From positions 59,834 to 123,833 of the forward strand of contig NZ_LJHS01000041.1 of the NCBI RefSeq assembly GCF_001296045.1: a DNA stretch of 64,000 bases, written 5' to 3'. This document shows, one piece after another, positions 9,131 to 17,147 of the stretch (within the stretch, counting starts at the first letter, position 1; each line of letters begins with the position of its first letter). The notes beneath the pieces were generated by a model. It had not been told where the DNA came from and did no database searches. It saw nothing but the letters and a program-made list of their open reading frames with translations. A program made the translations under genes and the position numbers. This stretch comes from Rhizobium sp. AAP43 (GTDB lineage: Bacteria > Pseudomonadota > Alphaproteobacteria > Rhizobiales > Rhizobiaceae).

Positions 9131-9472
9131 CTACTTGTGTTGGCTGGCCACCTCTTCCGCCTCACACCTAGCGTACTCCTCCGCCTCCTGGGCAAATGCA
9201 GTCGCCTTGCGGGCCACCTCTATGGCCTCATTCATGTAGTCCTGGAGGTCATCGACATACTCCTCCACTTCGTTCTGATACGAGGTGATCTCCCAATCAT
9301 CACACGTGTGGGTCCCTGAGTAGCCGAACCCCTGGAGGCAATACGGCACGTCTGGCTTTGAGAGAGACGATGGGGCCGTGGGCATCGAGAGATAGACGGA
9401 CGGCTCGTAGCAGGCCCAGGAGGCCGATGCGGAGGAGAGGAGCAAGGAGGCAGCGATAGCAATGCGGATCAT
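9131..9472 (-). CDS. Small exported unknown protein
   Basis: 113 residues from ATG 9472, chosen because MIRIAIAASLLLSSASASW is a clean signal peptide. An upstream in-frame ATG at 9505 would bury it. Cleavage probably falls near SASA/W or just before the Cys of SWAC, a poor lipobox. The mature part has two further Cys in its middle (PYCLQG, HTCDDWE) and a C-terminal Ala/Glu-rich helix. A periplasmic or cell-surface role is likely; nothing more can be said. It is divergent from the serine recombinase, with the GTCTCA-box region between. Confidence 0.55.
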   Translation of the reverse strand: MIRIAIAASLLLSSASASWACYEPSVYLSMPTAPSSLSKPDVPYCLQGFGYSGTHTCDDWEITSYQNEVEEYVDDLQDYMNEAIEVARKATAFAQEAEEYARCEAEEVASQHK

Positions 9473-9550
9473 GAAGCACCTGGACGAGAATGTGTCTGAA
9501 GACATTACTCATGGTGGTGCAACCGCGACAGACAAACTTTGGGTGTCCAC

Positions 9551-9669
9551 AGTCTCACTAGACCTTGCCCTTGTGAGTCTGTCTCAGAGATAGCCGAAAC
9601 AGTCTCACACGAATGGGTATTGACTTTTGAGATGCATAGTCTCATATTGTCTTTATGTCATGTGAGACT
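9551..9669. promoter_or_regulatory. GTCTCA/TGAGAC box cluster (operator or res-like site)
   Basis: The hexamer GTCTCA occurs at 9552, 9581, 9602 and 9639 on the plus strand and as TGAGAC at 9663. Two sets form inverted pairs: AGTCTCAC at 9551 with GTGAGTCT at 9573, and AGTCTCA at 9638 with TGAGACT at 9663. The second pair brackets the -10 region of the recombinase promoter. Resolvase genes often have three-part recombination sites just upstream that also serve as operators. A phage-type repressor operator is the alternative. Confidence 0.6.
9620..9648 (+). promoter_or_regulatory. Likely sigma-70 promoter of the serine recombinase
   Basis: TTGACT at 9620-9625 and CATATT at 9643-9648 are separated by 17 bases, about 38 bases before the recombinase ATG. 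A GTCTCA box overlaps the -10 element, so binding there should repress. Confidence 0.5.
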
Positions 9670-9685
9670 TTGAGGAGATCACCCT

Positions 9686-10252
9686 ATGAGCAGCCCCGTC
9701 TTGATTGGATATGCCCGCACCTCCACCACCGACCAGAAGGCAGGACTTGAAGCCCAGCTACGAGACCTCCAGGCGGCGGGATGCACCAAGATCTTCAAAG
9801 AGGAAATCTCCTCAGTTGCGGACAAGAGGCCCGAACTCGACAAGGCCCTGGAGTGGGTACGTGAGGGGGACATCTTGGTGGTCACCAAGCTGGACCGCCT
9901 AGCCCGCTCAGTGGCAGACCTCGTGACTATCACCGGGAGGCTCAAGGAGAAGGGGGTAGAGCTTCGCATCCTCACCATGAACCTAGACACCGCCACTCCC
10001 ACCGGAAAGCTCATGTTGAACCTCCTGGGGTCCATCGCTGAGTTCGAACGGGAGCTAATGCTGGAGCGTCAACGGGAAGGCATCGCCAAGGCCAAGGCTG
10101 AGGGTCGATACACTGGCAGGCAGCCCACGGCCCAGCGGAAAGCCCATGAGGTCTTGAAGCTGAAGGCAGAAGGCAAGAACGTCCCCCAGATCGTGGAGGC
10201 TTTGGGCATCAGCCGTGCTAGTGTCTTCAGGATACTCAAAGAGGCAGCCTGA
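9686..10252 (+). CDS. Serine recombinase, resolvase/invertase family
   Basis: 188 residues, the usual length for small resolvases and invertases. The N-terminal catalytic domain has IGYARTSTTDQ with the nucleophile expected at Ser13, and TKLDRLARS for the conserved Arg pair. The long E helix with FERELMLERQREG follows, then a C-terminal helix-turn-helix (QIVEALGISRASVFRIL). A GAGGAG-like site precedes ATG 9686. It could resolve element multimers, invert a segment, or regulate. No matching inverted gene segment is visible nearby. It probably shares a transcript with the next gene, which starts two bases after its stop. Confidence 0.88.
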   Translation: MSSPVLIGYARTSTTDQKAGLEAQLRDLQAAGCTKIFKEEISSVADKRPELDKALEWVREGDILVVTKLDRLARSVADLVTITGRLKEKGVELRILTMNLDTATPTGKLMLNLLGSIAEFERELMLERQREGIAKAKAEGRYTGRQPTAQRKAHEVLKLKAEGKNVPQIVEALGISRASVFRILKEAA

Positions 10253-10254
10253 CG

Positions 10255-10968
10255 ATGGACCAGAAAGACAGCCCCCACCTTGGACCAGACGAGAGAGATC
10301 GATCCGTAGCAATCCTACGCAGCGTATCGGGCTCAGTCCCGGTCTTGGGACCCTTCCTTTCAGAGATCATAACAAACGTGATTCCGAACCAGAGAATGGA
10401 TCGACTGGAGAGGTTTCTCCGCCTCCTGGACGAGCGCCTAGAGGGCTTGGAGGAAGGGCAAAAGACAGCGATCAACGGAAAGCCTGAGGCCGTGGCCCTG
10501 TTGGAGGATGGGGCAATGTTGGCCGCACGTGCTGTCTCGCCGGAAAGGTTGGGACACATCGTGTCGCTTGTATCTAGCGGCCTGAAGGACGAGGACAGGA
10601 ACTTGCTGAAGTGGCGAAGAACCCTTGGCATCCTTGAGCAGTTGGATGACCTAGAGGTGGCAATTCTCTACGCCTACCGCGATCCCATCTTGTCGTTCAG
10701 AGAGCTGGAGACCCTCAGACCCCAGGCGTTGACCTACATAGGTTCAGACGCGACGGGACATGAGGAAGAGGCTTCCTGGAAAGCATCCCTGAATAAGCTG
10801 GAGCGGCTCTCCTTGCTTTCGTTCTCCCAGAAGACTGAGAAGGGCCTTGGCCGTACCCACTTCCCCATCTACGACGCCTTCGGAAGACCTGAGGGCTCTC
10901 ACTCATTGTCCACTTTCGGAAGGGCATTCCTGAGGGCAATAGGTCTTAATGTGAGTGACCCAAGGTAG
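10255..10968 (+). CDS. Conserved-looking unknown protein coupled to the recombinase
   Basis: 237 residues with no motif I can name. An N-terminal Gly/Pro/Val-rich, mildly hydrophobic stretch (SVPVLGPFLSEIITNVI) is followed by a charged helical part (RLERFLRLLDERLEGLEE) and a mixed C-terminal half. I have the impression of a widespread family of hypothetical proteins with an IPNQR-type motif after a membrane-like helix, but this is memory, not a search. Its start lies two bases after the recombinase stop, so they are co-transcribed. The gene ends nine bases from the convergent integrase. Confidence 0.6.
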   Translation: MDQKDSPHLGPDERDRSVAILRSVSGSVPVLGPFLSEIITNVIPNQRMDRLERFLRLLDERLEGLEEGQKTAINGKPEAVALLEDGAMLAARAVSPERLGHIVSLVSSGLKDEDRNLLKWRRTLGILEQLDDLEVAILYAYRDPILSFRELETLRPQALTYIGSDATGHEEEASWKASLNKLERLSLLSFSQKTEKGLGRTHFPIYDAFGRPEGSHSLSTFGRAFLRAIGLNVSDPR

Positions 10969-10977
10969 TCACGGCGG

Positions 10978-12681
10978 CTATTCCAGGATCTGGTATTCTG
11001 GGAAGGCTTTCATGGCGTCAACCTTCGTTTGCAGTGAGACGGACCCGTAGGCCCTGCCCACTGTCACCGGAGCATGACCACAGATGGCGTCCAGCACCTT
11101 CTCTTGGATGTCCGCCTCAAAGCCACGGGTTTTAAAGGTGTGCCTCCAGCCATGGTTAGGGGCCACATTGGGGTCCGTCACTATCTTCCGAGCGAACTCG
11201 GCTAGGCGGTTCTTCTTGCTCCTCCAGACACCTCTAGCCGTTGCTCCTGGCTTGATGTCCATGAACAAGAAGCCGTCCCTGGTCGCATCTACAAACTTCC
11301 CAAAGCCCATCTCCAGGAGATGAGGGTGGAGCGGGATCTCCCTCGCCTCCTTCCCCTTTACAGTGCCCGCCTCAGGGGTAATCGTCATGACCCAGGAGCT
11401 AGTCCCGTGGTCATACCTGATGTCTTCTTTGCGAAGCTGGACGAGTTCCCCGACACGTGCCCCAGAGTAGGCGCATAGCCAAGGGATCCACCGACAAGCC
11501 AACTGAGTGCGGTTCGGCCTGGAGACACCACTAAGAACCTCATTGGCGGCCTTCAGGAGTGCAGTGGCCTCTTCTATCGTGAAGTCCCGCTCCCTAAGCT
11601 TGATCTGCCTAGCCGCCTTGACCGTGACACCCTTGGCTGGATTGGCGGAGATCTTCAGGTTAGCCACGGCCCAGTCAAAGACACTACGCATCCCTGAGAG
11701 ATCGATACCCCTGAAGGTCTTGGGGGTGATGGGTCTGCCCGTCCTTGCATCTGGGGTAGCTAGGCGGTGATCCTTGTATTTCACTATGTCCCCTGGGGTC
11801 ACCCTGGAGGCGTCATCATGCCCGAGGAAAAGGGAGAGCCTCCGAAAGGTGGCCTGATAACCCTCATAGGTGCTTAGGGTCAGTCCCGAGGCCTTTGCTT
11901 CCTTCCACCATCCATCCACGAGACCAGTGAGTGACACCTCATCGGAGGGGCCTTTATGCCGTGGCGCTTCGCCTTGCTGAGGTCTCTCCCATTTGGGGAA
12001 CCGAGCGGCCACCGGATCGGGGCTATAGTCCCCACCCGCTCTCTTGGCCCCAGCCTCAAGACCCTCCACGAGAGCCCTGTAAAACATGGGCACCACTAGC
12101 GCTTTAGTCTCCCCAGAGACGAGCGGGAAGCCATCCTTCAGGAGCAGCCCGTCCACAATGCGGCTTAGTCCCTCTAGGTCCCTCTGGGCTTCATCAGTTC
12201 CTTGGCGGTCTCTAAAGGCGGCGGCTGCCTCACGGGTTAGCTCTTCGTCCTCCGCCTCGTCCAGCCGATAGGAGACTTTCCAATTTCCACGCTCACCCTC
12301 CAGGACCATCGTCCTGACCTTATCGGGTCCAGCAGCCCAGCCCTCATAGAGCTTGCCCGCAAGTGCCGTAGCTTGGCGATGGGTGAGCGTCAGGGGCCGA
12401 CTGTTGCGGACCTCCTCAAAGCGGTCCTCAAAGTAGCTTAGTGCAGCCGCTTGGCGCTTCTTGATCTCTGAGGGATGAGAGGTGCGGAGGGAGAAGCGTA
12501 TCGAACGCATCCCAGGCTTTAGGGCCACCAAGACATCATCGCGACGGTCTTCCGAGAGAGGCACGACGAACTTTACGCCATCCATCCGGCCCACGAGGTC
12601 GGACGGTATACGCTTCTCAAAGTACGCCTTGGAGGAGCCGCTTCGCTTCATGGGACTAGCCAGCCTAATGCGCAATGTCAC
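10978..12681 (-). CDS. Tyrosine integrase of the element
   Basis: 567 residues from GTG 12681; ATG 12651 is a plausible alternative start. The N-terminal part has the SKAYFEKRIPSDLVGRM pattern of phage-type integrases of Rhizobiales. The catalytic domain shows Arg409 in SGARVGELVQL, His510 and Arg513 in NHGWRHTFKTRG, and the nucleophile Tyr545 in GRAYGSVSL, ten residues after GHAP. All key residues are present, so it should be active. It reads away from tRNA-Phe, with its start 80 bases from the tRNA 3' end. The direct repeats around its start codon may be arm-type binding sites and so allow autoregulation. Confidence 0.9.
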   Translation of the reverse strand: MTLRIRLASPMKRSGSSKAYFEKRIPSDLVGRMDGVKFVVPLSEDRRDDVLVALKPGMRSIRFSLRTSHPSEIKKRQAAALSYFEDRFEEVRNSRPLTLTHRQATALAGKLYEGWAAGPDKVRTMVLEGERGNWKVSYRLDEAEDEELTREAAAAFRDRQGTDEAQRDLEGLSRIVDGLLLKDGFPLVSGETKALVVPMFYRALVEGLEAGAKRAGGDYSPDPVAARFPKWERPQQGEAPRHKGPSDEVSLTGLVDGWWKEAKASGLTLSTYEGYQATFRRLSLFLGHDDASRVTPGDIVKYKDHRLATPDARTGRPITPKTFRGIDLSGMRSVFDWAVANLKISANPAKGVTVKAARQIKLRERDFTIEEATALLKAANEVLSGVSRPNRTQLACRWIPWLCAYSGARVGELVQLRKEDIRYDHGTSSWVMTITPEAGTVKGKEAREIPLHPHLLEMGFGKFVDATRDGFLFMDIKPGATARGVWRSKKNRLAEFARKIVTDPNVAPNHGWRHTFKTRGFEADIQEKVLDAICGHAPVTVGRAYGSVSLQTKVDAMKAFPEYQILE

Positions 12682-12713
12682 ACACCTTTGTCACACAGTA
12701 GGTGATGCGCAAT
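12668..12713. repeat. Direct repeats at the integrase start, possible arm sites
   Basis: TGTCACACA occurs at 12676-12684 and 12689-12697 (13 bases apart), flanked by ATGCGCAAT at 12668-12676 and 12705-12713 (37 bases apart). They overlap the GTG start of the integrase and lie between it and the tRNA. That is where arm-type integrase sites and excisionase sites are expected. Confidence 0.45.
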
Positions 12714-12761
12714 TTCTTGAAAAGGCTTAAGTATCTGTCCTGACTGATATCGGGAAGATAG

Positions 12762-12837
12762 TGGTGCCCGGAGGCGGATTTGAACCACCGACACGCGGAT
12801 TTTCAATCCGCTGCTCTACCAACTGAGCTATCCGGGC
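12762..12837 (-). tRNA. tRNA-Phe (GAA)
   Basis: Read on the minus strand this is a 76-nt cloverleaf starting GCCCGGATAGCTCAG and ending CCGGGCACCA with encoded CCA. The anticodon loop TTGAAAA gives GAA for phenylalanine. The gene is intact, and its 3' end faces the integrase, marking it as the attachment target of the element. Confidence 0.97.
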
Positions 12838-12910
12838 ATCTCGGCTTCTTGCGAAACCTGCCGGCTCCTTCTCGGAACCGCCGGGGTCTGTCCCCCGGGA
12901 GCGAGCGGGG

Positions 12911-12937
12911 TTATAACATCTTGTTCGGCCATGGCAA
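12911..12937 (-). promoter_or_regulatory. Possible promoter of tRNA-Phe
   Basis: On the minus strand TTGCCA (12937-12932) and TTATAA (12916-12911) are 15 bases apart, about 70 bases before the tRNA. The spacing is short, so this is tentative. Confidence 0.3.
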
Positions 12938-13048
12938 GCACCTGAAGGCACTTTTTTGAAGAAGATGTGAAAATCCCAGAAAATGCAATGCGAACAAGCA
13001 GATCCGGTTCAGGCTGCAAAGCAGCCGAACCCGGGTTCGACCGCAGCG

Positions 13049-13261
13049 TCAGCCGCGACCGTCGTCTTCTGCCTGGCTTTCGTCGTCAACGACCGGGATC
13101 GCGTAGGAGCCCTTCAGCCAGCGGGACAGGTCGAGATTGCGGCAACGGTCCGAGCAGAAAGGATAGTCCTCGCGGGTCGAGGGCCTTTTGCATTCGGGAC
13201 ACGGCAGCGCCTTGCGCAGCGGCTCCACCTTGGCCAGGCGGCCGGTTTCATCTTCAGACAT
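13049..13261 (-). CDS. yacG: DNA gyrase inhibitor YacG
   Basis: A 70-residue zinc protein with the YacG four-Cys pattern CPECKRP and FCSDRCRNLDLSRW, followed by an acidic tail. In Escherichia coli YacG binds GyrB and blocks its DNA binding. It follows maf by two bases, an alphaproteobacterial arrangement, and is the last protein gene before tRNA-Phe. Confidence 0.9.
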   Translation of the reverse strand: MSEDETGRLAKVEPLRKALPCPECKRPSTREDYPFCSDRCRNLDLSRWLKGSYAIPVVDDESQAEDDGRG

Positions 13262-13263
13262 AC

Positions 13264-13884
13264 TCAGCCCTCGGTCCAGGGGGTGTGAACGTCATAGCCC
13301 TCGCCTGAGAGCATCTGCAATGTCTCGAACAGGGGCAGGCCGACAACATTCGTGTAGGAGCCGACCATTTTCTGCACGAAGGATCCGGCAATGCCCTGGA
13401 TGGCATAGGCGCCAGCCTTGCCGCGCCATTCGCCGGAAGCGAGATAACATTCGATGTCATAGCCCGACAGACGCTTGAAGCGAACCTTGGTCTCGACGAT
13501 CTTCTGGCGCTGCTTGCCATCAGGCGTGATCAGGCAGACACCGGTGAAGACCCAATGGCTGCGGCCGGAGAGTAGATGCAGCGCCGAGGATGCCTCCTGC
13601 ATCAGTTCGGCCTTCGGCAGGATGCGCCGGCCAACGGCTACGACCGTATCGGCTGCCAGAATAAAGCTGCCGTTCCATGCAAGGTCCTTTCGGACCTCCT
13701 GGTAGGCGGCTTTGGCCTTGTCGGCCGAGAGGCGGCGGGCGAGTGAGCGCGGATGCTCGGCCTTCTTCGGGGTCTCGTCGAGATCCATCGGCATCAGGCG
13801 CGCCGGTTCGATATGGGCCTGTTTCAACAGGTCCACTCGCCGGGGAGAACCCGATGCCAGTATCAGTTTGTGTCTCAGTTCCAT
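13264..13884 (-). CDS. maf: Maf-type nucleotide pyrophosphatase
   Basis: 206 residues, standard for Maf. It opens [14 protein letters not shown], the Maf signature loop, and has [15 protein letters not shown] with the catalytic Asp, and later [23 protein letters not shown], the conserved C-terminal block. Maf proteins hydrolyse non-canonical or canonical (d)NTPs to monophosphates and have been linked to septation. The gene sits between infA and yacG on the minus strand; which Maf substrate class it belongs to cannot be decided here. Confidence 0.92.
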   Translation of the reverse strand: MELRHKLILASGSPRRVDLLKQAHIEPARLMPMDLDETPKKAEHPRSLARRLSADKAKAAYQEVRKDLAWNGSFILAADTVVAVGRRILPKAELMQEASSALHLLSGRSHWVFTGVCLITPDGKQRQKIVETKVRFKRLSGYDIECYLASGEWRGKAGAYAIQGIAGSFVQKMVGSYTNVVGLPLFETLQMLSGEGYDVHTPWTEG

Positions 13885-13909
13885 GATCCCTCGCGGCCGG
13901 AGGCGACGC

Positions 13910-14128
13910 TCACTTGAAGCGATAGGTAATGCGGCCCTTGGTCAGGTCGTACGGCGTCATTTCAACCAGTACTTTGTCGCCAGCGAGAACGCGAATGCGG
14001 TTCTTGCGCATGCGGCCTGCCGTATGGGCGATGATCTCATGTTCGTTTTCGAGCTTCACGCGGAAGGTTGCGTTCGGCAACAGTTCGGTCACGACGCCGG
14101 GGAATTCGAGGACTTCTTCTTTAGCCAT
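13910..14128 (-). CDS. infA: Translation initiation factor IF-1
   Basis: 72 residues, exactly the usual size, with the S1/OB-fold sequence [19 protein letters not shown] and [19 protein letters not shown]. It binds the 30S A site during initiation. A purine-rich AGGAAAG lies before the ATG. It heads the infA-maf-yacG group. Confidence 0.97.
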   Translation of the reverse strand: MAKEEVLEFPGVVTELLPNATFRVKLENEHEIIAHTAGRMRKNRIRVLAGDKVLVEMTPYDLTKGRITYRFK

Positions 14129-14264
14129 TGAGCAGTTGTCTTTCCTGGGGTTTCAAAGGGGCGACATTTGCGCCCTTAAAAATGTGCGCGGAAACTACAC
14201 AATCCCTGTCACTTTGTGAACCGTGTAGATCAGGCTTTTCGGCATTGCCCGAATCCGGGACTTT

Positions 14265-14729
14265 TTAGCGGTTTTCGGCCTGTATGAGGCGCTCTACGAT
14301 GTGTTTTTCCAGTCGGTTCCGCACATCGCGATAGGCATCCAGGATCTGGTCCCGCGTGCCGGTCGTGCCGGAAGGATCCGGCATTGGCCAGTATTCAACC
14401 TCGACCGCCGTCTGACGTGTCAGTTCGAGGGCTGCATGATGCGCCTCTGGCGACAGGGTCACGACAAGATCGAAATAGTCGTCTTCCAGATCGTCCAGCG
14501 TTTGTGGTGGATGCTTGGGAGCGACCAATCCCAATTCATCGAGAACCGCATCAACGAAGGGATCGCTCTCGCCGCGGCGAACGCCGGCGGAGGCGACATA
14601 TACGCCCGACGGCAACATCGCCCGTGCGATTGCTTCGGCCATCGGCGAACGGATTGCATTCATCCCGCAGACGAAAAGAACTGCACCGGGGCGGCGGGGC
14701 TTGCCGGCATCCGGCGCATCGCTTTCCAT
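14265..14729 (-). CDS. Low-molecular-weight protein tyrosine phosphatase family
   Basis: 154 residues. The phosphate loop FVCGMNAIRSP gives Cys21 and Arg27 in the CX5R(S) pattern, and PMPDPSG near the C-terminus supplies the expected acid Asp. Members dephosphorylate protein tyrosine or reduce arsenate. The gene is coupled to UPF0262 (two-base gap) in the alphaproteobacterial hisD-UPF0262-phosphatase-infA order. The substrate is unknown. Confidence 0.88.
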   Translation of the reverse strand: MESDAPDAGKPRRPGAVLFVCGMNAIRSPMAEAIARAMLPSGVYVASAGVRRGESDPFVDAVLDELGLVAPKHPPQTLDDLEDDYFDLVVTLSPEAHHAALELTRQTAVEVEYWPMPDPSGTTGTRDQILDAYRDVRNRLEKHIVERLIQAENR

Positions 14730-14731
14730 GC

Positions 14732-15205
14732 TCAGCCGCGCCAGTAAAGCACGCAGACCAGCGTGAACAGCCGGCGGGCGGTGTCGAAGTCGATGACGAT
14801 CTTGCCGGCGAGCCTGTCCATCAATGTCTGTGAGCCGTCATTGTGGATGCCGCGCCGTCCCATGTCGATGGCTTCGATCTGCGACGGCGTCGACGAACGG
14901 ATCGCCTCGTAATAGCTCTCGCAGATCATGAAGTAGTCCTTGATGATCCTTTGCAGCGGTGTCAGCGACAGGATGTGGACGGCAACATCGCCACCGTCTT
15001 CGGTCTTGATCGAAAACACCAGCTTGCGGTCCATCAGCGACAGATAGAGCCGGTAAGGGCCACCCGCGTGACCGACCGGTTGAAACGAATTCTCTTCGAT
15101 CAGATCGAAGATGGCGACCGCCCGCTCATGCTCGACATCAGGCGTGGACCGACCAATGGTCTCGTCCAGCACGACATCGCAGAGCCGGAAGTCGCCAGCC
15201 GCCAT
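14732..15205 (-). CDS. UPF0262 family protein
   Basis: 157 residues matching the UPF0262 family common in alphaproteobacteria: [19 protein letters not shown] at the start, and [19 protein letters not shown] and [17 protein letters not shown] later. No enzyme activity is known. It lies two bases after hisD and two bases before the phosphatase gene, so all three are probably one transcript. Confidence 0.9.
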   Translation of the reverse strand: MAAGDFRLCDVVLDETIGRSTPDVEHERAVAIFDLIEENSFQPVGHAGGPYRLYLSLMDRKLVFSIKTEDGGDVAVHILSLTPLQRIIKDYFMICESYYEAIRSSTPSQIEAIDMGRRGIHNDGSQTLMDRLAGKIVIDFDTARRLFTLVCVLYWRG

Positions 15206-15207
15206 TG

Positions 15208-16506
15208 CTAGCTCCCGAGATTGAGACGAATGGCGACAGAGCGGGCATGGGCGTCGAGCCCTTCCGACTTCGCCAACGCAATCGCCGCCGGTGCCAGCTT
15301 GCGCAACTGCTCAGGGCCGAGCCGCAGGATCGAGGTACGCTTGACGTAGTCCAGCACGCCCAGTCCCGAGGAGAAACGCGCCGAACGCGCGGTCGGCAGG
15401 ACATGGTTGGAGCCACCGACATAATCGCCGATCACTTCCGGTGTATGGCGCCCGACAAAGATCGCGCCGGCATTGCGGATGCCGTCGATCAAGGGTTCGG
15501 GGTCATCAACCGCAAGCTCCAGATGTTCGGCCGCAATACGGTTGGCGAGCGGGATCGAATCGGCCAGCCGCTCGACCTTGATGATGGCACCGAAATCACG
15601 CCAGCTGGCGGAGGCTGTTTCGGCGCGGGGAAGGCTTTTCAACTGCCGTTCGACAGCGGCTTCGACCGCCTCGCCGAGCGCACGATCGTCGGTGATGACA
15701 ATCGACTGGGCGCCCGGATCGTGTTCGGCCTGGGCGAGCAAGTCAGCGGCGAGCCAGTCCGGATCATTGTCCTTGTCGGCAATGATGAGCACTTCCGAGG
15801 GACCGGCAATCATGTCGATGCCGACAGTGCCGAAGACCTGGCGCTTGGCGGCGGCAACATAGGCATTGCCGGGGCCGACGATCTTGGCGACCGAGGCGAT
15901 CGTTTCCGTACCATAGGCGAGTGCCGCGACAGCCTGAGCGCCGCCGATGCGGTAGATCTCGGTAACGCCGGCAATCTTTGCCGCCGCGAGCACCGTCGGA
16001 TTGATTGCGCCGCCGGTTGCCGGCACGACCATGACAACGCGCGGCACGCCGGCCACCTTGGCGGGAAGCGCATTCATCAGGACGGAACTCGGATAGCTTG
16101 CCGTACCGCCGGGAACGTAAAGGCCGACGGCATCGATGGCCGTCCAGCGCGAGCCGAGGCCGACGCCGATTGCGTCCTCGTAGATATCGTCCTTGGGCAT
16201 CTGGCGCGCGTGATGGCGTTCGATGCGCTCGGCTGCCAGCATCAGGGCATCGATCAACTCAGGCGCCGTCGCCGTCGTCGCCGCCTCGATCTCGGCATCG
16301 CTGACACGCATTGATACGGTGGAGAAGTCCACGCCGTCGAAACGCTTCGAATAATCGGCAAGCGCCGCGTCACCGCGAAGGCGCACATCGTCGATGATCT
16401 TGCGCACGACATCGTTCACATCGTCGGATACTTCACGCTTCGTCGTCAGGAAGGCGGCAAATCGCGCCTCAAAATCCCCCGATGCCTGATCCAGCCAGAT
16501 TGCCAC
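15208..16506 (-). CDS. hisD: Histidinol dehydrogenase
   Basis: 432 residues, normal for HisD, the NAD-dependent enzyme that makes the last two oxidations from histidinol to histidine. Conserved blocks are seen: [44 protein letters not shown] (zinc/substrate region), [12 protein letters not shown] and [11 protein letters not shown]. It is the upstream gene of the UPF0262-phosphatase pair. The DUF2948 gene precedes it on the same strand by 58 bases. Confidence 0.97.
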   Translation of the reverse strand: MAIWLDQASGDFEARFAAFLTTKREVSDDVNDVVRKIIDDVRLRGDAALADYSKRFDGVDFSTVSMRVSDAEIEAATTATAPELIDALMLAAERIERHHARQMPKDDIYEDAIGVGLGSRWTAIDAVGLYVPGGTASYPSSVLMNALPAKVAGVPRVVMVVPATGGAINPTVLAAAKIAGVTEIYRIGGAQAVAALAYGTETIASVAKIVGPGNAYVAAAKRQVFGTVGIDMIAGPSEVLIIADKDNDPDWLAADLLAQAEHDPGAQSIVITDDRALGEAVEAAVERQLKSLPRAETASASWRDFGAIIKVERLADSIPLANRIAAEHLELAVDDPEPLIDGIRNAGAIFVGRHTPEVIGDYVGGSNHVLPTARSARFSSGLGVLDYVKRTSILRLGPEQLRKLAPAAIALAKSEGLDAHARSVAIRLNLGS

Positions 16507-16564
16507 GTCCCCACACTTCCTTCTCAGACTGCCATTTCAAATTGCTGCGCCACAGAGAGTGCCC

Positions 16565-17002
16565 TCAGTCGGCCTCGTGCTCCGGCTTTGCCGTCGTCTC
16601 CCAGGCGCCGCCAATATCGGCGAGCTGGGCCTCGATGCACTCCACCTCGAGTGCGACCATCCCGCCGCCGGCCAGCACCAGTTCGATGACGCCATCAGGC
16701 CCCTCGCCTGTTGGCACATAACGAACCGCAAGCAGACTCATCACTTCATCCACCTTGCCGCGATCAAACCCGATCGAGCGGACCGCCTCGACGCGCTTGA
16801 AGCTCAGTCCGGCGCGGCGACGCTCGAAGCTTTTCTTCGCTCGATCGGCCTTTTCCCAGACAAAGCGATTGCCGGCGAGCGAAAAGACGCCGGAGCGGGC
16901 AGAGAAGCTCAGATCACCAACCTTGAAAACGGCGTCCTGCATATGCGCCGAAATGATCGCGAGATCATCGGCATCGAGCGCCAGAAGTTTCAGGTCCGTC
17001 AT
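16565..17002 (-). CDS. DUF2948 family protein
   Basis: 145 residues with the DUF2948 pattern: LLALDADDLAIISAHMQDAV at the start, FVWEKADRAKK and RRAGLSFKRVEAVRS, and LAGGGMVALEVECIEAQL near the end. Function unknown. It is almost always found between murA and hisD in Rhizobiales, as here. Confidence 0.88.
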   Translation of the reverse strand: MTDLKLLALDADDLAIISAHMQDAVFKVGDLSFSARSGVFSLAGNRFVWEKADRAKKSFERRRAGLSFKRVEAVRSIGFDRGKVDEVMSLLAVRYVPTGEGPDGVIELVLAGGGMVALEVECIEAQLADIGGAWETTAKPEHEAD

Positions 17003-17086
17003 GTCACCTCACTATTGCAGCCTGAAGACCGCCTTGCAGTCCCCGTCGATTTCATGTTGTCGACATAGGTTGCCGCTTGTCCAGTG

Positions 17087-17119
17087 GCAACGGGACAAAA
17101 AGACTTTTCGTCCCGTTGC
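17087..17119 (-). terminator. Inverted repeat between murA and DUF2948
   Basis: GCAACGGGAC (17087-17096) pairs with GTCCCGTTGC (17110-17119). On the minus strand the loop holds a T-run. It lies 28 bases after the murA stop and may end or attenuate murA transcription. Confidence 0.45.
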
Positions 17120-17147
17120 AGTCCGGATGAGGTGTTTCGTCGGTCGA

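Larger units (their letters stand above)
1..12761. mobile_element. Right-hand part of an integrated phage-like element at tRNA-Phe
   Basis: The stretch from the left edge to the 3' end of tRNA-Phe forms one foreign block. It holds virion-type genes, a palm-domain polymerase-like gene, small orphan genes, a serine recombinase and, last, a tyrosine integrase whose start lies about 80 bases from the tRNA 3' end. Integrase beside the 3' end of an intact tRNA is the usual sign of site-specific integration into that tRNA. Beyond the tRNA the genes are alphaproteobacterial housekeeping genes. The left boundary and the second attachment-site copy are outside the window, so size and core site cannot be given. 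Whether it is an active prophage, a satellite or a remnant is unknown. Confidence 0.82.

Noticed and set aside
9686..10252. Serine recombinase as part of a Tn3-type transposon
   Set aside because: No large transposase and no 38-bp terminal inverted repeats are visible; it fits the phage-like element.
15205..16314. Long plus-strand frame opposite hisD
   Set aside because: Shadow of hisD on the other strand; GC-rich third positions create long antisense frames.
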